A stretch of DNA of 64,000 bases. It comes from Aquimonas sp046318115 (GTDB lineage: Bacteria > Pseudomonadota > Gammaproteobacteria > Xanthomonadales > Xanthomonadaceae). The notes under the pieces are model-generated. The model was not told the DNA's origin and ran no database searches. It saw nothing but the letters and a program-made list of their open reading frames with translations. The stretch spans positions 1-64,000 of the forward strand of contig JBKCVA010000078.1 in the NCBI GenBank assembly GCA_046318115.1, read 5' to 3'. A program made the position numbers and the translations under genes. Below are positions 24,554 to 33,158 of this stretch, in pieces. Every line of letters begins with the position of its first letter. The first letter of the stretch is position 1.

Positions 24554-24582
24554 AGTGTAGTGAGCTGTCAAGGCATTGACAA
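24554..24582 (-). promoter_or_regulatory. Sigma-70-type promoter of rpmJ
   Basis: Reading the minus strand, TTGTCA (24577-24582) and TACACT (24554-24559) are separated by exactly 17 bases, about 40 bases upstream of the rpmJ ATG. A second TTGACA overlaps the spacer. The match to consensus and position make this a good candidate. Confidence 0.65.
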
Positions 24583-24595
24583 GCGCTTGGATGCT

Positions 24596-26125
24596 TCAGC
24601 GCCGTCCGCCCAGCCCCCCAAGCACGCCGCGCAAGAGCTGCCGGCCCAGCTGATTGCCCACTGTCCGCATCGTCGACTTGGCCATGGCCTCGACGGCGCC
24701 CTGGCGGCGAGAAGTGCCGAACAGCCATTCGTTGAGCTTCTGGCCGATGCCGCCGCCGACCTCGGGGGGCTGTGCAGAGGACGAGGGGGGGCGCTGCGTG
24801 GAGGCGGTGCGGGGCGCCGGCGGCGGACTGGGCGGGACGGTGCCGGCGGCGGCTTCGGCGCGCTTCGACAGCATCTCGTAGGCCGATTCACGATTGACCG
24901 CCGTGTCGTATTTGCCGCCCACCGGGCTGCGCATGCGCTGGGTCCGACGCTCCTCGGGCGTGATCGCGCCGATCCTGCAGCGGGGCGGACAGATCAGGGT
25001 GCGCTCGACCGGCAGCGGAATGCCCTTGTCCTGCAGGGTCGAAACCAGGGCTTCACCCACACCCAGCTCGCCGATGACCTTGGCGACGTCGAGGTTCGGG
25101 TTGCTGGCGAAGGTCTCGGCCGCGGTACGCACGGCTTTCTGGTCACGCGGAGTGAAGGCGCGCAGCGCGTGCTGTACGCGATTGCCGAGCTGGCCGAGTA
25201 CCGCGCCGGGGATGTCGTCGGGGTTCTGCGAGCAGAAGTACACGCCCACGCCCTTGGAGCGGATCAGCCGCACGACCTGCTCGACCCGCTGCAGCAGGGC
25301 GGGCGGACAGTCGCCGAACAGCAGATGGGCTTCGTCGAAGAAGAACACCATCTTCGGTCGGTCGAGATCGCCCACCTCGGGCAGGTTCTCGAACAGCTCG
25401 GACAACATCCACAGCAGGAAGCTGGAGTACAGGCGCGGCTTCAGGATCAGCTTGTCCGCGGCCATGACGTTGACGACGCCACGGCCGGACATGTCCTGGC
25501 GCATGAAGTCGTTGAGATCGAGCGCGGGCTCGCCGAAGAACTGCTTGCCGCCATCGCTCTCCAGTCGCAGCAGCTGGCGCTGGATCGCGGCGACGCTCTG
25601 CGCGCTGACCAGACCGTACTCCGTGCTGATCTCCTTGCGGTTGTCGGCGACGAAGCCGAGCAGGGCGCGCAGGTCGTCCATGTCGATCAGCAGCAGGCCC
25701 TGCTCGTCGGCCAGCTTGAACACGATGTCCAGAACCCCTGTCTGGGTGTCGTTCAATTCCAGCACGCGGCCCAGCAGGGTGGGGCCCATCTCCGAGATCG
25801 AGCAGCGCACGGGGTGGCCGAGCTCGCCGTAGATGTCCCAGAACACCACCGGGTTCGCTTCCTGCCGGTAGTCGCTCATGCCGATCTGCTCGACGCGCTG
25901 GCTGATCCGCTCGTGCGGAGCGCCTGCCTGGCAAAGACCTGCCAGATCGCCCTTCACATCGGCAAGGAAAACCGGCACGCCCAGACGCGAAAAGCCTTCG
26001 GCCATGACCATCAGGGTCACCGACTTGCCGGTGCCGGTGGCGCCGGCCACGAGGCCGTGGCGGTTGCCGTAGCGCGCGAGCAAGTCGACTTGCTGCATGC
26101 CCTTCCCGATCAGGATCCTGTCCAT
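24596..26125 (-). CDS. HerA-like ATPase, DUF853 (YjgR family)
   Basis: This 509-residue protein belongs to the DUF853 (YjgR) branch of HerA/FtsK-type P-loop ATPases. Walker A is GATGTGKSVTLMVMAEGFS near residue 28. Walker B is KMVFFFDEAHLLF, preceded by GRGVVNVMAADKL and followed by LIRSKGVGVYFCSQNPDDIP (sensor region). The tail after about residue 420 is Pro/Ser-rich, ending in a helical segment with Gly-Gly-Arg-Arg. Its function is unknown; relatives are annotated as helicases without proof. The ATG at 26125 was chosen because MDRILIGKG is the family start; the open frame extends far upstream antisense to mltD and is spurious there. Confidence 0.9.
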   Translation of the reverse strand: MDRILIGKGMQQVDLLARYGNRHGLVAGATGTGKSVTLMVMAEGFSRLGVPVFLADVKGDLAGLCQAGAPHERISQRVEQIGMSDYRQEANPVVFWDIYGELGHPVRCSISEMGPTLLGRVLELNDTQTGVLDIVFKLADEQGLLLIDMDDLRALLGFVADNRKEISTEYGLVSAQSVAAIQRQLLRLESDGGKQFFGEPALDLNDFMRQDMSGRGVVNVMAADKLILKPRLYSSFLLWMLSELFENLPEVGDLDRPKMVFFFDEAHLLFGDCPPALLQRVEQVVRLIRSKGVGVYFCSQNPDDIPGAVLGQLGNRVQHALRAFTPRDQKAVRTAAETFASNPNLDVAKVIGELGVGEALVSTLQDKGIPLPVERTLICPPRCRIGAITPEERRTQRMRSPVGGKYDTAVNRESAYEMLSKRAEAAAGTVPPSPPPAPRTASTQRPPSSSAQPPEVGGGIGQKLNEWLFGTSRRQGAVEAMAKSTMRTVGNQLGRQLLRGVLGGLGGRR

Positions 26126-26245
26126 CCTTGCCTCGCTGTGATGAGCCGCGCGCATCATAGCCGCGGCTTCGTGGGTCGCGGGCAGGGCGATACACTGCGC
26201 GGCTTGCCGCGGCCTGCGGCGCCGTGATTCCAACGCGATCTTCCG

Positions 26246-27697
26246 ATGCCCATGTTTGCCCGACTGACCGGCTGTGCGCTGGTCCTGCTGCTCGCTGCGT
26301 GCTCCTCCGCGCCCACCCGCCCCGCGACCGATGCTCCCGAGGACGCCAGCATCCTCGAAGCCGCTTTCGATGCCGCTCTCGACGAGGCGCTGGGGCATGC
26401 CGAGCGCGTGCGCGCCGACGAGGCGGTCGAGCATGCTGCCCTGGTCGAAGCGCGCGACCGTCTGCGCGAAGCCGCGCGCGCGTGCCTTGAGGCCGCCGGC
26501 TGTGGCGCACAACGCGTTCTTGCTGGCTATGAACGCCTGGCCGCGCTGGGCCTGGCGGTCGGGGAGGACTTCGAAGCCGGACGCGAGGCCGCCGAGCCCG
26601 AGTCGGGCGGCGACTCGCCGCTGCTGTCGGATCTTCCGGAGGCCCAGCGCTCGATCACCCTGCTCAACGGTCGGGAGTTGAGAGACCTGATCGAGCTGAA
26701 CACGCCAGTGAAGTCGGCCATGGTCGAGTGGCTGACCTGGATGCGCCCCCAGCTGATCACCGCCTGGGAGAACTACCAGTACATGCGGCACCTGATGTGG
26801 CCCGAGTACGAACAGGCCGGTCTGCCCGAGGCCCTGCTGTTCGGGATCCTGGCGAAGGAATCCGGTGGGCGCGTGCATGCGGTCTCGCACGCCGGCGCCT
26901 CCGGGCCGCTGCAGTTCATGTATCAGACCGGCCTCGGCTACGGGCTCGGTCGCGTCGATGGCTTCGACACCCGCTTCGACGCCCAGCTGGCCTCTCGGGC
27001 CAGCGTGCGCTATCTCAATGACCGCTTCCGCGAGTTGAACGGCAGCCTCGAGCTGGCGCTGGCCGCCTACAACGGCGGTGAGGGGCGCATGCGGCGCATC
27101 CATCAGGCCACGGGCGGCAAGTCCTTTTGGCATCCACAGGTGTTCAGCCAGCTGCCGCGCGAGACCCAGGATTACGTGCCGATGGTGCTGGCCGCCGCCT
27201 GGCTGTTCCTGCACCCGGAGGAAGTCGGGCTGGAGTTTCCCGTGGTCGACCTGCAGCCCAGCGGCTTCACCCTGGCGCAGCCCAGCACCCTCAACGAGCT
27301 GACCCTCTGCCTCGGCCAGCAGGGCATCCGCGACGGGTGGTTCCGCACCCTGCGAAACCTCAATCCGCGCTTCGAGCCGCATAGCGTGATTCCCGCGGGT
27401 ACCGTGATCCGCGGTCCGCAGAGCATGGTCGAGGCCTACGCCCAGCACTGCGTCAGCGGCGAGCGACTGGAGCTGGCGCGGGCGCTCGCGGCCGCCAATC
27501 GGCCCAGCCAGCCGAGCGGTGCCAGCGCTGCGGGCCCGCGTAGCCACACGGTGCGCCGCGGTGATTCGCTGCACAGCATCGCGCGCAGGCACCAGTGCGC
27601 GGTCGAGCAGCTCGCCCGTGCCAACGGGGTGCGCGGGCCGCGCTACCTGATCAAGCCCGGGCAGCGCCTGCAGCTGGTGGGCTGCCGTCGGCCGTGA
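26246..27697 (+). CDS. mltD: Membrane-bound lytic murein transglycosylase D
   Basis: This 483-residue lipoprotein cleaves peptidoglycan glycan strands. The N-terminal lipobox LLAACSS puts the lipidated Cys near residue 19. The SLT domain is in the middle: catalytic Glu205 in ILAKESGGRVHAVSHAGASG, then PLQFMYQTGLGYGL and LALAAYNGGEGRMRR. The C-terminus has one clear LysM domain (HTVRRGDSLHSIARRHQCAV to LIKPGQRLQLV) and a degenerate LysM-like stretch before it. E. coli MltD has two LysM domains, so this protein is close to the usual design. Its stop overlaps the miaA start (GTGA). Confidence 0.92.
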   Translation: MPMFARLTGCALVLLLAACSSAPTRPATDAPEDASILEAAFDAALDEALGHAERVRADEAVEHAALVEARDRLREAARACLEAAGCGAQRVLAGYERLAALGLAVGEDFEAGREAAEPESGGDSPLLSDLPEAQRSITLLNGRELRDLIELNTPVKSAMVEWLTWMRPQLITAWENYQYMRHLMWPEYEQAGLPEALLFGILAKESGGRVHAVSHAGASGPLQFMYQTGLGYGLGRVDGFDTRFDAQLASRASVRYLNDRFRELNGSLELALAAYNGGEGRMRRIHQATGGKSFWHPQVFSQLPRETQDYVPMVLAAAWLFLHPEEVGLEFPVVDLQPSGFTLAQPSTLNELTLCLGQQGIRDGWFRTLRNLNPRFEPHSVIPAGTVIRGPQSMVEAYAQHCVSGERLELARALAAANRPSQPSGASAAGPRSHTVRRGDSLHSIARRHQCAVEQLARANGVRGPRYLIKPGQRLQLVGCRRP

Positions 27698-28647
27698 GCG
27701 CCGCCGCCGACCGGCCCTTGGTGCTGGCCCTGATGGGCCCAACCGCCTCGGGCAAGACAGCGCTGGCCATCGAGCTGGCGAAGCGGCATGGCGGCGAAAT
27801 CATCAGCGTGGACTCGGCCCTGGTTTATCGGGGCCTCGATATCGGCAGCGCCAAGCCGGACGCCGAGGAACGGGCAGGCATCCCCCATCATCTGATCGAC
27901 ATCCGCGAGCCCGACCAGCCCTATTCGGCGGGCGAGTTCGCGCAGGACGCAAGGGCGGCGGTCGATGCCGTGCTGGCGCGCGGTCGTCTACCCCTCCTGG
28001 TCGGCGGCACCGGCCTCTATTTCCGCGCCCTGCTGGGCGGGCTCTCGGCCATGCCGGCCTCCGAACCCGAGGTGCGTTCGGCGATCGAGCGCGAAGCGAC
28101 CGAACGGGGCTGGAGCGCACTGCATGCTGAGCTGGCCCATGTCGATCCCGAGGCGGCCGCGCGGATCCGCCCGAGCGACCCGCAGCGCATCACCCGTGCG
28201 CTGGAGGTCTGGCGTGTGTCTGGCCGCGCCATCAGCGCGTGGCAGCGCGAGGCGCCGGTATCGCCGCGACCGCCCTGGCGGGTGCTGAAGCTGGTGCTGG
28301 CGCCGTCCGACCGGAGCCTGCTGCATGGCCGTATCGCGCAGCGCTTCGAGCGCATGGTCGCGCTGGGCTTTCTGGAAGAAGTTCGCACACTGATGGCCCG
28401 CGGCGAACTGCACCCGGACCTGCCGGCGATGCGTGCTGTCGGCTACCGGCAGGCGTGGCGTCACCTGAGCGGGGAGACCTCAATGGCCGGGTTCCTTGCC
28501 GAGGGCATTGCAGCCACACGTCAGCTGGCCAAGCGCCAGCTGACTTGGCTGCGAGCGGAGCTCGACGCGTTCTGGGTCGACCCCCTCACCGATCCTGCAC
28601 GCGCCGAAGCATTGTTCCGGCTGGCGAGCGGGCTGGACGGCCGCTGA
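27694..28647 (+). CDS. miaA: tRNA dimethylallyltransferase MiaA
   Basis: This 317-residue enzyme adds dimethylallyl to A37 of tRNAs reading UNN codons. The P-loop is GPTASGKTALA near residue 15, followed by SVDSALVYRGLDIGSAKP and HHLIDIREPDQPYSAGEF. LLVGGTGLYFRALL and AVGYRQAWRHL are family motifs. The GTG start at 27694 overlaps mltD by 4 bases. The miaA-hfq-hflX-hflK-hflC order that follows is the classic gammaproteobacterial superoperon. Confidence 0.95.
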   Translation: MSAAADRPLVLALMGPTASGKTALAIELAKRHGGEIISVDSALVYRGLDIGSAKPDAEERAGIPHHLIDIREPDQPYSAGEFAQDARAAVDAVLARGRLPLLVGGTGLYFRALLGGLSAMPASEPEVRSAIEREATERGWSALHAELAHVDPEAAARIRPSDPQRITRALEVWRVSGRAISAWQREAPVSPRPPWRVLKLVLAPSDRSLLHGRIAQRFERMVALGFLEEVRTLMARGELHPDLPAMRAVGYRQAWRHLSGETSMAGFLAEGIAATRQLAKRQLTWLRAELDAFWVDPLTDPARAEALFRLASGLDGR

Positions 28648-28799
28648 ACGGCAGGGTCTGCATCCACAGTCCAGCCTGTACACTCGACCGCGTTGCCACC
28701 GAGCCTCCCCACCTTGGGGAGTGCCCCCAGGTGGAGACCGTGCGCCCTCGAAGCGCACAGAACAACAAGCACATCGAACATCCCATCCAAGGAGCGACC

Positions 28800-29060
28800 A
28801 TGTCCAAGGGCCAGTCCCTGCAGGATCCTTTCCTCAACGCCCTGCGCCGCGAACGCGTACCGGTGTCGATCTATCTGGTCAACGGCATCAAGCTGCAGGG
28901 CACCATCGAGTCTTTCGACCAGTTCGTGGTCCTGCTGCGCAATACGGTCAGCCAGATGGTCTACAAGCATGCCATCTCGACCGTCGTGCCCGCGCGCAAC
29001 GTGCGTATCGGCCCTGGCGGCAGCAGTGATGTGTCGGATGGCGCGGGCGAGCCGGATTGA
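28800..29060 (+). CDS. hfq: RNA chaperone Hfq
   Basis: This 86-residue Sm-like protein forms a hexameric ring pairing small RNAs with mRNAs. The Sm1 motif (VNGIKLQGTIESFDQFVVLL) and Sm2 motif (YKHAISTVVPAR, with the proximal-face K56-H57) are intact, as are Gln8 and Asp9 on the proximal face. The C-terminal tail after residue 71 is short and acidic (16 residues) compared with the long E. coli tail. A purine-rich AAGGAGCG precedes the ATG. hflX starts 33 bases downstream. Confidence 0.97.
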   Translation: MSKGQSLQDPFLNALRRERVPVSIYLVNGIKLQGTIESFDQFVVLLRNTVSQMVYKHAISTVVPARNVRIGPGGSSDVSDGAGEPD

Positions 29061-29093
29061 ATCTCCGTTTACGGCTGAGCCCGGCTTCGCCCC

Positions 29094-30422
29094 ATGTTTG
29101 AGCGCGAGAAGCGCGGCGAGCGCGCGCTGCTGATCCAGCCCCAGGCACCCGGCCGGGACGAGTCCGAGGCGCTGGAGGAATTCGGCGAGCTGGCGCGCTC
29201 GGCGGGGGCCAGCGTGCTGGCGAGCATCAGCGCCCGCGTCGACCGTCCGAACCCTGCGCTGTACATCGGCAGCGGCAAGGCCGACGAGGCCAAGGAGCTG
29301 TGCGCCCTGCACGACATCGATCTCGTGCTGGTCAACACCACGCTGTCGCCGGTGCAGGAGCGCAACCTCGAGAAGCATCTCCAATGTCGTGTGGTCGACC
29401 GCACCGGCCTGATCCTCGACATCTTCAGCCAGCGCGCGCGCAGCTTCGAAGGCAAGCTTCAGGTCGAGCTCGCCCAGTTGAAGCACATGTCGACGCGCCT
29501 GGTGCGCGGCTGGACCCACCTCGAACGCCAGCGTGGCGGCTCGATAGGCCTGCGCGGCCCCGGCGAAACCCAGCTCGAAACCGACCGTCGCCTGCTGGCC
29601 GAGCGCGTCAAGGTTCTGTCGCGGCGGCTGGAGCAGGCCGAGCGTCGCCAGGCCCAGGCTCGCCGCGCGCGCCTGCGTAACGAGGTGCCACGCATCGCCC
29701 TGGTCGGCTACACCAATGCCGGCAAGTCGACCCTGTTCAACGCCTTGACCGGCGCTGGCATCTACGCGGCTGATCAACTGTTCGCCACACTCGATCCAAC
29801 CGTTCGGAAACTCTCGGGCCTGGACTGCGGCGAAGTGGTTCTGGCTGACACTGTCGGCTTCGTCCGCGACTTGCCGCATGAACTGGTTGCGGCCTTTCGT
29901 TCGACCCTGTCCGAGGCGCGCGAGGCCGACCTGCTGCTGCACGTCATCGATGCCGCCGACCCGCAGCAGCGCGAGCGCGTCGCCGACGTAGAGAGCGTAC
30001 TGGCCGAGATCGGTGCGGGCGACATCCCGCAGATCCAGGTGTTCAACAAGATCGACCGCATCGAGGGCTCTTTGCCGCGCCGTGATCGTGTCGAGGACGG
30101 CGCGGAGCGCGTCTTCGTCTCGGCCCGCGACAGCCAAGGCCTTGAGCTGCTGCGCTCCGCCGTCAGCGAGCGCTTCGCGGCGGAGCGGGTCAGCATGACG
30201 CTGGCGCTGGGGCCCGCCGAGGGCCGTCTGAGAGCACGCCTGTTCGCGCTCGGGGCTGCGCGAGGCGAGCGCAGCGACGAACTGGGGTGGCAGCTCGACA
30301 TCGACCTGCCGCGCGCTCAGGCGGCCAAACTCGCGGCCGAGTTTCAGGCCTTCCGGGCGGCGCTTGCGGGCGCGCTCGACGTGCCCGCGGAAGATTGGGA
30401 GGCGCGCGGCCCGGCCGGCTGA
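29094..30422 (+). CDS. hflX: Ribosome-associated GTPase HflX
   Basis: This 442-residue GTPase splits stalled or heat-damaged ribosomes. The N-terminal HflX domain is present (VDRPNPALYIGSGKADE; NTTLSPVQERNLEKHLQ), followed by the coiled segment with GSIGLRGPGETQLETDRR. The G domain has GYTNAGKST (residues 205-213), DTVGFVRDLPH as G3 and NKIDRI as G4. The start at 29094 is 33 bases after hfq. Length agrees with E. coli HflX (426). Confidence 0.95.
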   Translation: MFEREKRGERALLIQPQAPGRDESEALEEFGELARSAGASVLASISARVDRPNPALYIGSGKADEAKELCALHDIDLVLVNTTLSPVQERNLEKHLQCRVVDRTGLILDIFSQRARSFEGKLQVELAQLKHMSTRLVRGWTHLERQRGGSIGLRGPGETQLETDRRLLAERVKVLSRRLEQAERRQAQARRARLRNEVPRIALVGYTNAGKSTLFNALTGAGIYAADQLFATLDPTVRKLSGLDCGEVVLADTVGFVRDLPHELVAAFRSTLSEAREADLLLHVIDAADPQQRERVADVESVLAEIGAGDIPQIQVFNKIDRIEGSLPRRDRVEDGAERVFVSARDSQGLELLRSAVSERFAAERVSMTLALGPAEGRLRARLFALGAARGERSDELGWQLDIDLPRAQAAKLAAEFQAFRAALAGALDVPAEDWEARGPAG

Positions 30423-30463
30423 TGCCGTCGCGACGCCACCTCCACGATGGCCCGCCGGGTGGC

Positions 30464-30472
30464 TGCTACACT
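30464..30472 (+). promoter_or_regulatory. Extended -10 promoter candidate for hflKC
   Basis: TGCTACACT has the extended -10 form (TG, one base, TACACT), about 85 bases upstream of hflK in the gap after hflX. No good -35 is visible, which is tolerated in extended -10 promoters. It could give hflKC transcription independent of hfq-hflX. Confidence 0.4.
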
Positions 30473-30556
30473 CCGGCGCCTTGGATTCACGCCCGTAAAG
30501 ACCAGCGCATCGCGCGTCGGCTGCGGGCAGCTCAGCGACCACGTATGGAGCACTCG

Positions 30557-31753
30557 ATGGCCTGGAACCAACCTGGCGGCGGAGGCGGCGGTGGCGGTAA
30601 GGACCGCGACCCCTGGAACGGCAACAACAACAACGATCCCGGCGCCGATGTCGAGGCTTTCCTCAACAAGCTGAAGGCCAGCCTCAACCGCGTCTTCGGC
30701 GGCTCCGGCGGAGGAGACGCGTCGCGTCGTGGCGAGGGGCAGGACCCGGTCGGGCGTGGTCTCCTGTTGCTCGTGCTCTTGGCTGTGCTGGCTTGGGCGG
30801 CGTTTGATTCGGTGGTCCTCGTAGACGAGCGCGAGCGTGGCGTCGTGCTGCGCTTCGGCAAGTTCGACCGGATCATGGCGCCGGGCCCGAACCTCAAGTG
30901 GCCGAACCCGATCGAGCGCGTACTGAAGCTCGACGTCACCCGCGTGCGCAGCGTGTCCGATCAGGTGCGCCTGCTGACCGCAGACGAAAACATCGTGCAG
31001 ATCGACTATGGCGTGCAGTTCGTGGTCAGCGACCCGAAGAACTTCTTCTTCGGCACCCGTGAGGCCGAGGAAACCCTGAAGCAGGCGGCCGAGAGCGCGA
31101 TCCGCGACGTCATTGGCGGCAGCCAGATGGACGCCATCCTCACCGGCGAACGCGCGGCGCTTGCCGCCGAGGCGCAGACCCGCTTGCAGGCCACGCTCGA
31201 CAGCTACACCACGGGTTTGCAGGTCACCGTGCTGAACATCCCGAACGCGCGTCCCCCGCAGGAAGTCAGGCAGGCCTTCGATGACGCCATCAGCGCGCGC
31301 GAAGACAAAGAGCGCATCGAGAGCGAAGCCGAGGCCTATCGCAGCACTGTGGTGCCGGAAGCCCGAGGCGAGGCCGCACGCGTGCGGACCCAGGCCGAGG
31401 GTTACCGTGAGGCCGCTATCGCCCGCGCCACCGGTGAGGCCGAACGCTTCCGCCTGCTGGCCGAGGAATATCGCAAGGCGCCCGAGGTCACCCGCCGTCG
31501 CCTGTACCTTGAAACCATGCAGGAAGTGCTGGCCAACAACCGCACGATCTACTCCGGTGATGGCAGCAACGTGCTGTACCTGCCGGTCGGAGAGGACAGC
31601 GGCCAAGGTGCTCAGTCCCGCCTGCCCGCCGCCGCGGCGGCCCTGCCGCAGCTGCAGCCCAACCCGCCTGCGACGACGGGCTCGGCTGCCTCCGAGCGCA
31701 ACCGCAACAGCGGCCGTCCGGAGCGCCCGAGCCGTGAGGAGACCCGCCGATGA
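30557..31753 (+). CDS. hflK: FtsH protease modulator HflK
   Basis: This 398-residue inner-membrane prohibitin/stomatin-like protein forms a cage with HflC around FtsH and tunes its proteolysis. It opens MAWNQPGGGGG, as E. coli HflK does, with Gly- and Asn-rich cytosolic residues, then a membrane helix near residues 70-88 (GLLLLVLLAVLAWAAF). The SPFH domain follows (VVLVDERERGVVLRFGKFD) and long charged helices (SEAEAYRSTVVPEARGEAAR). ATG 30557 was preferred over ATG 30545 because GGAG lies 6 bases upstream of it and the family N-terminus matches. Its stop overlaps hflC by 4 bases. Confidence 0.94.
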   Translation: MAWNQPGGGGGGGGKDRDPWNGNNNNDPGADVEAFLNKLKASLNRVFGGSGGGDASRRGEGQDPVGRGLLLLVLLAVLAWAAFDSVVLVDERERGVVLRFGKFDRIMAPGPNLKWPNPIERVLKLDVTRVRSVSDQVRLLTADENIVQIDYGVQFVVSDPKNFFFGTREAEETLKQAAESAIRDVIGGSQMDAILTGERAALAAEAQTRLQATLDSYTTGLQVTVLNIPNARPPQEVRQAFDDAISAREDKERIESEAEAYRSTVVPEARGEAARVRTQAEGYREAAIARATGEAERFRLLAEEYRKAPEVTRRRLYLETMQEVLANNRTIYSGDGSNVLYLPVGEDSGQGAQSRLPAAAAALPQLQPNPPATTGSAASERNRNSGRPERPSREETRR

Positions 31754-32616
31754 GACCCTCCCTGTTGATCGCCATTGCAGCCCTGCTGCTGGTGCTGCTG
31801 TCCAGCCTTTACAAGATCGAGGAGAGTCACGTCGGCATCCGCTTCCAGCTGGGGCGCGTGGTTGAGACCGACATCCAGCCCGGCCTGCACTTCAAGCTGC
31901 CGGTGGTGCAGAACGTGATGAGCTTCGATCGCCGCATCCTGTCGCTGGATTCGCGGCCCGAGCGATACCTCACCTTCGAGAAGAAGGACGTCAACGTCGA
32001 CTTCTTCGTGAAGTGGCGCATTGCCGATGTGCAGCGCTTCTACACCGCCACCAGCGGCATCGAGGAGCAGGCCCGTCAGCGCCTGCTGCCGATCATCACC
32101 GAAGTCATCCGCAACGAGATCGCCCAACGCACGCTGCAGGCGGTGGTGGCCGGCGAACGTCGTGATCTCGCCCAACGCTTCGTGGACGTCGGCAACCAGC
32201 GCGTGCGCGAGCTGGGCATCGAAGTGGTCGATGTGCGGATCAAGCGTATTGATCTGCCCGAGGACAGCGAGGTGATCGGCTCGGTGTTCCAGCGCATGCG
32301 TGCTGAGCGTCTGCGCGTGGCCAACGAACTGCGTGCGGAAGGCCAGGAGATCTCGGAGACCATCCGTTCCGACGCCGACCGTCAGCGCCAGGTGCTGGTG
32401 GCAGAGGCGCAGCGCGACGCCGAGCGCATCCGCGGTGAAGGCGATGCGCGTGCCGCCGAGATCTACGCCGAGGCCTACGGGGTCGACCCCGAGTTCTACG
32501 CTTTCCACCGCAGCCTGCAGGCCTATCGCGAAGCCTTCGCACGCGGAGACAGCGTGCTGGTGCTCGATCGCGACGCCGAGTTCCTGCGCTTCTTCGAGCA
32601 GGCGCCGCAGCGCTGA
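31750..32616 (+). CDS. hflC: FtsH protease modulator HflC
   Basis: This 288-residue partner of HflK has an N-terminal membrane helix (residues 3-17) and the SPFH domain (YKIEESHVGIRFQLGRVV, then FEKKDVNVDFFVKWRI). VVDVRIKRIDLPEDSEVIGSV precedes the typical RMRAERLRVANELRAEGQE helix. Overlap with hflK (ATGA) implies fixed stoichiometry. It acts at the periplasmic face of the inner membrane as a hetero-oligomer with HflK. Confidence 0.95.
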   Translation: MRPSLLIAIAALLLVLLSSLYKIEESHVGIRFQLGRVVETDIQPGLHFKLPVVQNVMSFDRRILSLDSRPERYLTFEKKDVNVDFFVKWRIADVQRFYTATSGIEEQARQRLLPIITEVIRNEIAQRTLQAVVAGERRDLAQRFVDVGNQRVRELGIEVVDVRIKRIDLPEDSEVIGSVFQRMRAERLRVANELRAEGQEISETIRSDADRQRQVLVAEAQRDAERIRGEGDARAAEIYAEAYGVDPEFYAFHRSLQAYREAFARGDSVLVLDRDAEFLRFFEQAPQR

Positions 32617-32665
32617 TGTTGGGGCGCGGCGCGCCTGAGGCGCGCCGCTCTTGGAGTTCGGAGCG

Positions 32666-32848
32666 ATGACCGACCTGCTCGCTGCCCTGTGCTTGGTACT
32701 GGTGATCGAAGGCCTGCTGCTGCTTGCTGCCCCTGGCGCCTGGAAGCAGGCGGCCGAGCGGCTGATGCAGTTGGATGTGAGAGCGCTGAGGCAGATCGGT
32801 GCCCTGCTGGTGATGGTGGGCCTCATTGCCCTGCAGTTCGTGCGCTGA
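32666..32848 (+). CDS. DUF2065 small membrane protein (YjeT-like)
   Basis: This 60-residue protein has two membrane helices (about 3-20 and 41-58) separated by a short charged loop, WKQAAERLMQLD. DUF2065 genes sit after hflC and before purA in many gammaproteobacteria (yjeT in E. coli), and that order holds here. TTCGGAGCG before the ATG at 32666 is a good ribosome site, favouring this start over an upstream TTG. The function is unknown. Confidence 0.88.
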   Translation: MTDLLAALCLVLVIEGLLLLAAPGAWKQAAERLMQLDVRALRQIGALLVMVGLIALQFVR

Positions 32849-33158
32849 AGCTTCCCGGGCCTCACCCGGGGGTGCAGCGGCGGCAGGATTCGCGGATAAT
32901 CTCGCAAAGCCGGGGTCTCGTACCCCGGCTTTGGCGTTTCTGGCGCACGTGCAGGTGGCGGCCGATTCGCGCCAACGGTGAGCCAAGGCCCACCCAACAA
33001 GAATTCAAAAGAGCCGCGCAACCACCGGTTGCCCGGGGGCTTGAGCGCGGCGGGCAGGAGCCCGCCGCCGGCTTCTGAGTCGAGGCAGGAGCCGAGACCG
33101 GAAGCGACGTCGCCCCACGGCGGGGTGCCGAAACGATCATCAATGTGGAGTGCTTGAA
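32849..33158 (+). other. purA leader region with two strong hairpins
   Basis: No gene is seen in these 310 bases. A terminator-like hairpin lies at 32906-32932. A second perfect stem, GCGGCGGGC-AGGA-GCCCGCCGC, is at 33047-33068, about 90 bases before purA. GGATAAT at 32892-32898 resembles a -10 element just ahead of the first hairpin. A long structured 5' leader for purA is possible. Confidence 0.5.
32906..32932 (+). terminator. Hairpin terminator after hflC-DUF2065
   Basis: The perfect 10-base stem AAAGCCGGGG/CCCCGGCTTT with a 7-base loop is followed by GGCGTTTC. It lies 58 bases after the DUF2065 stop and probably ends the hfq-hflKC transcript. Confidence 0.7.

Noticed and set aside
26126..27742. 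Upstream extension of the HerA-like gene to more than 1000 codons
   Set aside because: The extension is antisense to mltD. The family start MDRILIGKG at 26125 fits.
28521..30542. 673-codon minus-strand open frame across hfq and hflX
   Set aside because: It is antisense to two well-supported genes and has low-complexity composition.
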